Below, piece by piece: positions 55,701-64,000 of a DNA stretch of 64,000 nt. The notes below the pieces were generated by a model that did no database searches, had not been told where the DNA came from, and worked only from the letters and a program-made list of their open reading frames with translations. Within the stretch, counting starts at the first letter, position 1. Every line of letters begins with the position of its first letter. The translations under genes were made by a program, and so were the position numbers. The stretch is taken from contig CM071587.1 in NCBI GenBank assembly GCA_036426205.1, positions 3,375,447 through 3,439,446 of the forward strand. Direction: 5' to 3'. The stretch is from Ascaphus truei (lineage: Eukaryota; Chordata; Amphibia; Anura; Ascaphidae).

Positions 55701-56194
55701 CTACCCCTCCGGGATCTTGGATACCAACAAAAACAAAAATTAATTGGCCTGGCGGGCATATGGCCCTACTGGGGGTGACCTGACCAGGCATACAGGGATT
55801 CTACCCACCCCACACACCCCGCCTTCCTCTATTCTCAAACCCTTGATCGCACCTGCATCCGAGCCATAGCCAGGGTTCGCAAACCGCATGGTCATCGTTT
55901 TAATTCCACTGATCGGCAGACCAGCTTCCAAGATATACACGGTCAACTCCAAGTCTCTGATGAAACAGTCCCTACAAAGGTTATAAGGAATAAAGAGAGG
56001 AAACACCAGGGGAAGACAAACAGGGGGGAAGCAAACATAATTACAGGTCCGGCGTAGACTTTTCGCGGTCGTTGTAGGTTGAGCGATCGTCAATTGGAGA
56101 AAACAGCCGTGGATTCCAGTTAAGTCTTCCAAAGTTCTTAAGAACTGCAGGAGAGTTATTCAATAAGAGTCCCTAAAAAGCACAGGTGGTCTTA
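55701..56194 (-). other. L1 inter-ORF region
   Basis: This lies between the end of ORF1 and the start of ORF2 on the minus strand. A 130-residue frame (56132-55740) shows no domain I recognise and is probably non-coding. It could also hold a small insertion, since L1 inter-ORF spacers are usually shorter. Confidence 0.4.
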
Positions 56195-57046
56195 AACTTT
56201 TTATCTCCGGGCAACTGCACCCTCAGCCGATCGATCATCATCTGTGTTGTCGTAATAACATCGTCTTTGGTGCTGACCCGATTCGTCCCTGGGGGCCAGA
56301 CAATGCCAACAGAAAAAATGCTGATTCTTTTGGGTTAACAGAGCAAGATCTGTCCTGCCTTCATGGTTGACTACAGGTGGAAGGAAAGGCCACTGGTAGC
56401 GAATACCCTTTTCCTGAAGTACCGCTGTCACTGATTCACACCACCCTCTCCTTCTCTCAATTGTCACCCTGGACAGATCCTGGAAGATCTGGATGGAGTT
56501 GTTTTCAAATTCAATGGAGCCTCTGTTTCTGCAGCCTCTTATAATCCTTTCCTAGGTTACATATTGGTGGAGTCTTAGGACCACATCTCTGCTTCTTTTG
56601 GGGTCATCAAATCTCGGACCCTACTCATCACAAAATCCCCATCTTGTAGCTGGGGGTCAATTGACATAAACAACCTCTTAAGATATGGGTGTAGGGCTTC
56701 CGCGGACACCGACTCAAGGACATGATGGATTTTTGTCCTTTTGCTTCTTCTTCCTGTTCTCCAGATCGTCCATTCCAGCTCTCATAGCTCTTATCTCTTC
56801 ATTGAGGTGCCAGGACCTCATCGTCAGTATTTACCTGGTTTGTAAGGAAATGTCCATCTTATTTTCAATCTCCATAGTTCTTTTAGCCAGTAAAGAAACT
56901 TCTGTTTTAAATTCCTTTACAGCTCTATCTAGAGCTGACTGAAAACCTGCTTGCATTTCTTTAAGCATGTTCTGGAGGTCCCTCTTGGTAATCACTGTGT
57001 CTCCCTCTGCCATAGTCAGCTCTCTGTTAGTAGCAGCTCCCCCCAC
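56195..57046 (-). pseudogene. Tx1/L1-type LINE ORF1
   Basis: On the minus strand the frame from 57046 gives an N-terminal part with MLKEMQAGFQSALDRAVKEF and LAKRTMEIENKM, a coiled coil as in L1 ORF1. Shifted frames follow with VSAEALHPYLKRLFMSIDP and FVMSRVRDL (the RRM part), then ENNSIQIFQDLSRVTIERRR, ending with VTAVLQEKGIRYQWPFLPP (the C-terminal domain). L1 ORF1 is an RNA-binding chaperone that coats the element RNA. At least two frame breaks lie between the parts. Confidence 0.82.
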
Positions 57047-57457
57047 TGCCTCCTCACCTGCTGTGGCCCTTTCTGTCGGGTTTCTTAATGTTGCTTTTCT
57101 GTTAGGGATATCCCCCTCAGGTCCCGCAACTTGCCTCTCTCCTTTGTTTACAACTGCAGGCGCGCGCTCCTGTGCGCTCAGCTCAGCCGCGCCATCTTTT
57201 TTCCCCCCTATCTACTACAGCTTGCTGAAGGCGGCTGAAGCGGGAGAGATCTGGGGTCCCCGGTTTTGGCAGGTTTTTTTTGGTACATCTCCGCTGGTTC
57301 CCCCGGCTGATAGGTTGTCCCGCGGGATCGATCAGTGTGATGATCAGGGGGGTTTATTGAATTTTCCGGCGGGGTGCACGGAGCTTCCTCAGCCGACGTG
57401 CACCCGCATTGACGTCATGCCTCCGTGACGCCCCCCGGCAACTCGCTCTTTTAAAGG
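57047..57457 (-). mobile_element. Tx1/L1-type LINE, 5' UTR
   Basis: A GC-rich sequence upstream of ORF1 on the minus strand with ACGTCAATGCGGGTGCACG and GGCATGACGTCA near the outer end. A CpG-rich leader is expected for the internal promoter of L1. The element probably starts near 57440-57460, next to the LTR. The true 5' terminus cannot be fixed. Confidence 0.6.
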
Positions 57458-57462
57458 GTATG

Positions 57463-58051
57463 TGTAGGAGGACGTGCGCAAAGGTATGCAATGGAGACTT
57501 TTTTAAGGTGAAATTAAATAAGGCTTTTATTGCACCTGTTTCTTTAACATAAGAAAATCATCCAAGCATATGTAAATAAGGGGTCAAACAAAGCTTCTGT
57601 TCCACTTGGGAGTATTTCTAGTGAAACCTATGCAGTCCACAACTCCCTTTAGATTAGCATGTCTCCCAGCCCCCAAACATATATCTTGATATGTGCAGAT
57701 ATACAAAAAGTCTTATAAAGGAAATCTTTATCTGTTTCTTGTAGTTGGAGGGAAAGTCTTCTCTGTTTCCTGCGTTTCTGCCTTTTCCTCAGCCTATATC
57801 ACATTCAGGTTTAGAGGTGCTTTCCCTGTGTCTTGCTGGCAGCCTCTTCTGGTAGCCTCAAGACGTCTGTTTCCTATGGTCAGTCCCACAACTTGGTGAG
57901 ACTCAGGAAAATCTCCCTTCCTGTCTCAAGGCAGGTTTTTCTAAGTAACCTAATCAGCCAGGTGGTGTTGGTTAGTTGACTACCAGCAGTTAACCACCAC
58001 ACTGCTGGATTAGAGACACATTTCCTGAACAAGGATAACTCCCCTGTTACA
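57463..58051 (-). mobile_element. Solo LTR with perfect 5-bp target duplication
   Basis: In minus-strand reading this 589-bp LTR begins TGTAACAGGGGAGTTATCC and ends ACGTCCTCCTACA. GTATG is duplicated exactly at 57458-57462 and 58052-58056. A polyadenylation signal (GCAATAAAAGCC on the minus strand) lies at about 57516-57527. It is the same family as the LTR at 12770-13661. It was left as a solo LTR, probably by LTR-LTR recombination. Confidence 0.9.
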
Positions 58052-58056
58052 GTATG

Positions 58057-58430
58057 GAAAAAAAATAATAATATATATTCGGACAGACAATTAACAGCTT
58101 CTTCATTCCATTTCTTATGCCGGCTGACCCCCCAAATGACAGCAGTCACCAAGAAAGATTGCACAACGGTCATCCCAGCTGCAATTTGCATAATTAAATG
58201 TCACAGAGATGGCTGCCGGCGCTTTGCACAAGCTCTGCAAAGAGCAACAATCGTTGCCTATAAAACTCAGCGCTCAGATTCATTTCCTGAGCAATGAGAG
58301 ATTATTTTCACTTGCAATGCATTGGGGCGCAGAAGGGGTTAATTGTTCTTTATCCCAGGAGCACTGGGACTTCCTCATTAATATTAGCACTTGTAGAGTT
58401 AACTGTTTAGGGGTCTATATATACTAAGTG
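58057..58430. other. Repeat-free segment between transposons
   Basis: Balanced composition, no tandem or inverted structure and no similarity to other parts of the window. It contains GATTATTTTCACTTGCAATG and GGGGTTAATTG words. It may be single-copy host DNA, possibly conserved, but no gene or exon can be supported. Confidence 0.3.
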
Positions 58431-58434
58431 TAAC

Positions 58435-58990
58435 AAATTGAATTTGGGGTGGTGAATTTATGCAAACAAAAACAAGAAATATATTGCGTGATCGTCTACA
58501 TACTAACGTTTCTTTCCTGGTATGCACCTTAAACACTCCTGAGGAAGAAAGGAGTCGCTTTCGAAACGCGTAGAGAGGGAGTATTATTCAGAGAGGAGCA
58601 TACAGCAGAGAGTTGCAGGAGGATCCAGCCCTCACCGAGCGCGAAACCGGATTGACGTCCACACGCCAGTCGGAGCAGTCTAAACAGCTGACCGGAGGCT
58701 GAGGCGGAGGAGTGGGGGAACGTTGTGGGACGGTGAGCCCAGCTGGCTAAAATCTTCCTACACTAATGCAGTGTGATATGCCCGTTTTTTATTGTTAGAA
58801 TGTGAGTATAATATTTTAATGTTATAAAGCTATTTTTTCTTGAGTGATCTGCGCTATGCCAGTTTTTCTCTCTACATTGGGGTACGTGATCCTGGGGACC
58901 TGACCCACTTTGATGACAACTGCATCATCCACTTACCTCTGACCGTTTGAGTCAACCCTGCCTTTTGTGACTCTTACATCTTGTAAGTAG
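58435..58990. mobile_element. Frog-type dispersed repeat with CGAAACGCG motif
   Basis: It holds CCTGAGGAAGAAAGGAGTCG directly followed by CTTTCGAAACGCGTAGAG at about 58540-58576. From memory, a CTGAGGAAG...CGAAACGCG motif is very common in dispersed repeats of frogs. The class is not known to me and the boundaries are approximate. Confidence 0.5.
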
Positions 58991-60469
58991 TCAATTCATT
59001 AGGGCCAAGTCAATTGAAGGCTTTTTTCACATTGTCATTTTTGCTGCACTTAAATTTATTTTTGTTTCCTCCCCATGCTCCCCGTGGATTTTGTGTGTTT
59101 TACCTTAGCAATACATTGTTTGTTTGTTTGTTTTTATAAATCTGTGCTGTAGTATTAGATAATAGTTTCTGCATTTTCTTCTTTTTTTTTTAGTTTGCAA
59201 ACCTTTAATTACATTTTCATGAGATTTAATGTACGGAGCATCCTGTGTGGTTGTCTGTAGCAGGCTCTGGCACACCTCCTTTTTGAGCCCTGCCCTCTCC
59301 CCAGCAGTGCAAGAGCTTTGGCAACCAATGATCACAAACAGATCTCTCGCAGTGTTCCCAGCAGCAGACTGTCTATTGTTACAGCTTTCAGCTCAGCCAC
59401 AATGTTAGCCTTTGGTTATATAAGGTTATATTGTAGTTGTTGCATTCCACTGACTGCAGGATATATTCAATGTCAGCCATAATGTGAACACAGGGAGCCA
59501 GATCTTCGCCGATTGATCACAGGCGAACGGATCCACCGGCAGCTTACAGGTAATTACTTTAACGTAAAGGTAATCAAATGCTGCATATATTAAAAAAATA
59601 TATATCATAATTCAACCTGGAATGATCCTGCATCCAAAATGTTTTCAGTCAGGTATATTGGTGCTAACAAGTGTGACACATATGAAACCATGTAAATGGC
59701 GTGTACTAAAAAAATGTGTATATGTGCGCACAAAAAAAAATTAAAACTGTGTCAAAATCGTATGCCAAGTACGAACCCCCTCCCCCCAAAACTGTTAGCG
59801 CAGAATTAGATGGTATGAAGTTGCTATGTATCAACAAAATTTTTTATTTTTTCATGCAGCATGGGTGTTTCATTATATACATTAACAAAACATAACATGG
59901 ACTGATTTTATTACTGTTTAGTGAATAGGCCCCTTAGTGTAACATGATGGGTCTTAATTAGTTTACGGACAAATTATTACACTGTAGATTAATTTTAGAT
60001 CAATAGATTGAGTTTACGTTGCCTTTTTGTGGAGTCACTGAGTGCATCGGGCTGATGTATTGCAGTTAAGCTTTCGCTGGATGTTTAAATGTAACATATT
60101 GAAGATCGTACTGTTTGTGCCGCACTCTCCAATGCTGTTCTTGTCGCTCCACTGGAACCTTCTTAGCTGGAGCACAATAATATAACAAGGTTAGGGCACC
60201 ACGCCAATCTGTTTTCTAAAAACATCTATTCATTTGAGTCTGTTTACCAAGTTAGTGCTAGAACATCTTGTACACATGCTTTGAATTGCTTTCAACTGGA
60301 AGACCCTGCAACATCTGTTCTAACTACAATGTCAGGAAGTCTTTGTTACATGCTAGCTATCGAACGTACATATGTACTCATTGCCATTTATGAACATTTA
60401 TTAAACAAAGGAATAAGGAATTTAGGGGAAATGTTTCAAGAGAAGACACATGTTGGATAAAGACACATT
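58991..60469. other. No recognisable feature
   Basis: AT-rich sequence with a TTTG run near 59118-59132. No gene or repeat was recognised. Confidence 0.45.
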
Positions 60470-60474
60470 GGGAC

Positions 60475-60915
60475 AGTTGCAGGGTACATGCAACCACACA
60501 CGTGGGTTCTTTGGATAAGGCTTATTTATTTGAGCCTTAAAACATACAGCACACCAAAACCAATAGCTTTCTCATCAGCAAACAAAAGAAATAGCTTCTT
60601 CTTCAGCAGACAAAACAAAATAGCTTCTTTTTAGCGACAGAACAAAATATCTTCTCTTTAGTATGCAGGAGACAGACAGTTCATCACACATGTACTTTGC
60701 ACCACAGACCTTACAGCAGTAATCTCTTCACACTTTCAGTCCTCACCAGCTCTCCTGCATGTGTGTACGCCTTGGGTTTTAACACCTTGATTATGCCGCT
60801 GGTGTCAGACTAATTAAGCAGCCCTTCTCAACTTAACCTCGTCACTGCTGCACTGCAAAGCCTAAACATAGGTTTTCCAGGTATATGGCTGGTGACGTTC
60901 ATTCACCCTGTCACA
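60475..60915 (-). mobile_element. Probable solo LTR with 5-bp target duplication
   Basis: On the minus strand it begins TGTGACAGGGTGAATG and ends CATGTACCCTGCAACT. GGGAC lies on both sides (60470-60474 and 60916-60920). An AATAAATAAGCC polyadenylation signal lies near the 3' end. The start resembles the other two TGTNACAGGG LTRs. The last bases are CT, not CA, so one terminal base has changed or the border is off slightly. Confidence 0.65.
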
Positions 60916-61030
60916 GGGACATATTTACTTCTGCCGTAAGACTCCTCGCTGGAAGACACCTTAAAGCCCATTGACTTGAATGGTCTTGTAAGGTGTCTTT
61001 TGGCAGAAGACTGCTTAATAAATATGACCT

Positions 61031-61755
61031 ACTAGCTGATATACCCCGGCGTTCCCGGATTGCAGGGCGGGGGTGCTGTGAAGGGCGGGGTGGGAAGGAG
61101 GGTGCGTGAAGGGGGGGTGGTGGCGGGGGTGAAGGGCGGGGGGCAAAGGGTGGGGAGTGGGGGGCAAAGGGTGGGGGGCAAAGGGCGGGGAGAGGGTGGG
61201 GGGCAAGGGCGGGGAGGGGGGGGGGGGGGGGGGGCGAGTGGAAAGGGTGGGGAGGGGGTGGGGGGCAAAGGGCGGGGGGGGTGGGGGGCAAAGGGCGGGG
61301 AGGGGGTGGGGGGGCAGGGCAGGGGCAAAGGGCGGGTCAGGTGGGCAACGGCGGGGTGGGGGGGCGGGGGTGGGGGCGGGGAGGGGGTGGGGGGCAAAGG
61401 GCGGGGGTGGGGCGAAGGGTCTGGAGGGGGCAAGGGCGGGGTGTGTGAAAGGGCGGGGGTGGGGCGGGGTGGGGCAAGGTGTGGGGGTGGGGGCGGGGGC
61501 AAAGGGTGGGGGCAAAGGGTGGGGGCAAGGGTGGGGGGCAAAGGGTCGGGGGCAAAGGGCGAGGGAGGAGGGATGGGGGTCAAAGGGGGGGGCAAAGGGC
61601 GGGGGGCAAAGGGCGGGGGTGGGGGCGGGTGGGGGCGGGGAGGGGGTGGGGGGGGCAAGGCGGGGGTGGGGGGCGAAGGGCGGGATGGGGGGCAAGGGTG
61701 GGGGGGGGTGGGGGGGTTAGGGGGTTAGTGGGAGGGGTGGGGGCACAGGGTAGTG
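61031..61755 (+). mobile_element. CTAGCTGA-family element, copy 4 (G-rich array)
   Basis: It starts ACTAGCTGATATACCCCGGC then GTTCCCGGATTGCAGGGCGG and passes into about 0.7 kb of GGGGGCAAAGGGCGGGG-type repeats with almost no T. The array ends near GGGCACAGGGTAGTGGG. With so many runs of three or more G on one strand, it could form G-quadruplexes. Frames on both strands are compositional artefacts. Confidence 0.78.
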
Positions 61756-61857
61756 GGTTACAGTATGTATGTATGTCCATGTGTTGATGTTGGTATGTGT
61801 ACTGTATATATACCGATACCCAGCGAAGGCTTCTAAGGAACGCCCCAAAATTACCAC

Positions 61858-61942
61858 TATATATATATATATATATTATTATATAATTATATATAGATAT
61901 ATATTATATATATATATATATATAGATATAATATATAGTATA
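61858..61942. repeat. AT microsatellite
   Basis: TATATATA with ATTATTATA and GATATA interruptions, just left of foldback copy 1. Confidence 0.95.
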
Positions 61943-62715
61943 TTATCAAACACAAAAAAGCTGCGCCTCAAAGGAACATCCACCAAATAAAGTTATAGCT
62001 GAGCAATAATGATGTGAATAATAATAAGAATACCTCAATTACATAAGCAATATATATATATAGTACAGATTAAATTATGTGGACACCTAATCATAAATTT
62101 AGGCCCATTCAGACTATAACAACCAAGTTATGAAAAAGCAAAAAAGGATAAACAGTCCTCAATAGTCCAATTAATGATTAGTGCTGTATGCTCAGGGTCT
62201 CCGGCAGCTCCTCAATGTTGGAACCAACCACCGTCACCGATATCTAAAAAGGAAAAAAAGAGGAGAGAGCGCACCCCATGAGCGTAAAAAGTTTAATGAG
62301 GGGCGAGGGGAGATAGGGGGTAAAAAACGCACTACAAAAATCAATAAAAGTCAAGCATATGTGTATAATATCACACCATTCCGTTACCTGTAGACTCTTG
62401 GGGCAGTCTTCCAGTCGTCCGTTGCGAAGGAACGAACGTCACAGAGCATTCCCAGGGCTTGTATAATCACCATGCCGGGTCACAATCGCAGAACTCTTGG
62501 CCGTCCCAGGCTCCGTTGAACAAGGGAGTCACGTCCCAGCAATTCCCAAGGCGTGGTTGCCAGTGATACTCCGAGTGTGGGCCACTTCCTGCTGCTTTCC
62601 GCTCAACTTCCGGTCCCCCCGTGGTAATATCCTCCCCCCTGCTCTACACAATCACAGCAGTGACGAACCCCAGTCCGGCGCTCATTCTGCGCTCCCTCCT
62701 CTTTTTCTTGATACT
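61943..62715. mobile_element. Foldback-type repeat, copy 1
   Basis: It opens CAAACACAAAAAAGCTGCGC and contains CGATATCTAAAAAGG, AGAGGAGAGAGCGCACC (about 62261) and TCTTGGCCGTCCCAGGCTCC (62498). The right end CGCTCATTCTGCGCTCCCTC then CTCTTTTTCTTGATA is the inverted form of the 62245-62290 segment. The same blocks in the same order recur from 62746. Confidence 0.75.
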
Positions 62716-62745
62716 ATAATATATATATTATTATATATATAGAGA

Positions 62746-63915
62746 CAGAAAGGAACAAGCTGCGCCTTACGGAACATATACTATGTATGCTATGTAGAAA
62801 TATATCTATTGTATAACCTAATAATCTAAGCAATAATATGTAGATGATACAGACTAAAAACCAGATAAGATGGCCCATATCAACAAAAACATGATAACAT
62901 GGAAAACCCAAGCAATGAAAGGATAAACCATCCGCAGATATAGTTCTGGATGATGATATGGGTAGCTGGTAAGTAGGGTCTCCGCAGCTCTCAATGTGTG
63001 GATCTACCACGTCCACATGATATCTAAAACGGAAAAAGGAGGAGAGAGCGCACGCCATAGCGTATAAAAGTATATTTAATGAAGGGAGAGGGGGATGGAG
63101 GTAAAAACGTCACTTACAAGAATTACAATACATCAACATATGTGATAATCATCACCACACGGATCCGGTCTAACTAGACTGCAATCTCTTGGGCCGTCCC
63201 AGGCTCCGTTGATGACGGAGCAGCGTTCTCAGCAGAGTTCCGACTGATGCAGGTCATCCGGTCAAAGTTGCAGACTTTGGGGCATTCCCAGCTCCGTTGC
63301 AATGAGCAGCGTACACCAGTGTTCCACGAGGCTGGTGTGGGCTGTAATATCCAGAACAAAGTGGCTGTATGGATAGTGCCTGCAGGCACTAGCGCTAAGG
63401 ATCAACCGCGTCCTCCTGTCTGCGTGGATGTAGACTTGAAGTCATGGTCTGACTCCGGCAACGCTCCCTGACTGCGCGTTCTTCAGTCGTCTGCTACGTT
63501 CGTGACATTCAATAAGCTACATCCCGCAGGGAGCGTATTGATCTACGAAAGCTAGTGCTGCAGTGCACTATCTCATACAGGACTTTTGTCGATTGGGACT
63601 ACTTACAGCACACCAGCCTGGAACACGCCTGTACGCTGCTCATTTGCCACGGAGTCCGGGATGCCCCCAAAGTCTTGCATTTGACCGATGACCTACATCA
63701 GTCCTGAATCTGCTGAACCGCTGCTCCTTCATCAACGAGCGCTGGTACTGCCCCAAGCGCTTGCAGTTAGACCGATGGTGGGTGATTATTATCACATAGG
63801 CTTGATTTTATTGTCTCTTGTAAGTGCGTTTTTACCCCTCCGCTCCCCCCTCACCCTTCCATTAAATTACTTTTATCGCTATGGGCGGTGCGCTCTCTCG
63901 TCTCTTTTTCCTTTA
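62746..63915. mobile_element. Foldback-type repeat, copy 2, with long hairpin
   Basis: The opening AAGGAACAAGCTGCGCC and the order of blocks match copy 1. From about 63030 to 63410 (GAGGAGAGAGCGCACGCCAT ... GGTGTGGGCTG ... CAGGCACTAGC) the sequence is repeated in inverse orientation at about 63545-63915 (GCTAGTGCTGCAGTGCACTA ... CGCTCTCTCGTC). This is a hairpin with arms of about 370 bp and a loop of about 135 bp. The arms have diverged clearly. No coding sequence was recognised. Confidence 0.8.
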
Positions 63916-63927
63916 TTATATATATGA

Positions 63928-63988
<61 letters not shown>

Positions 63989-64000
63989 TATAATATATAT
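63916..64000. repeat. TA microsatellite running off the window
   Basis: A TA repeat with rare interruptions. It flanks the right end of foldback copy 2, as other AT repeats flank its left end (62716-62745) and copy 1. Confidence 0.97.

Noticed and set aside
55740..56132. Frame of 130 codons between L1 ORF1 and ORF2
   Set aside because: No similarity to a known L1 protein part could be recognised; probably spacer.

Overview
The window looks like vertebrate, most likely anuran amphibian (frog), intergenic or intronic DNA. No host protein-coding gene, tRNA, rRNA or ncRNA gene could be supported. The frog call is an inference from the transposon mix: a Tx1/L1-type LINE, a Penelope-like element with a GIY-YIG endonuclease, L2/CR1-type LINE 3' ends, MIR-like CORE-SINEs with an L2-like tail, hAT, Harbinger and Tigger/pogo-type MITEs, and Gypsy-type solo LTRs. 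The species cannot be told from the sequence alone. Nearly all long open frames lie in low-complexity or tandem-repeat DNA and are artefacts.

Layout. 0-11 kb: mostly unique-looking AT-rich DNA with a few small insertions (L2 tails, a Harbinger-like MITE, a SINE, a hAT MITE). 11.4-14.6 kb: a repeat cluster with a poly-C/G block, a 45-bp minisatellite, a hAT MITE, a solo LTR holding a second hAT MITE, and a Penelope-like fragment. 15-17 kb: a composite of long hairpins. 17-43 kb: ordinary DNA with scattered SINEs, L2 tails, MITEs and minisatellites, including a 27-bp minisatellite of about 20 units at 29 kb. 43-46 kb: a CpG-rich tandem carrying X-box-like sites, a polypyrimidine block with a 97-base assembly gap, and a TIR element. 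47-58 kb: a nested block. One minus-strand Tx1/L1 element (about 48.15-57.46 kb) is split by a solo LTR and by a 5-kb low-complexity element, and abuts another solo LTR. 58-64 kb: a dispersed repeat, one more LTR, a G-rich array, and two foldback elements set in AT microsatellites.

What stands out. Four copies of one element family share a conserved start (CTAGCTGA, then CCCGGCGTTGCCCGGG or a variant). Each runs into a different expanded low-complexity array, and in all four the array is G-rich on the same strand relative to the conserved start. Two copies, at 36.5 and 54 kb, are almost identical and inverted 17 kb apart. One copy split the old L1. A second family carries a 27-bp minisatellite at one, about five and about twenty units in three copies. 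Several insertions (three LTRs, four hAT-type MITEs, two Tigger-type MITEs, one Harbinger-type MITE) still show matching or near-matching target-site duplications, so part of the insertion order can be read directly.
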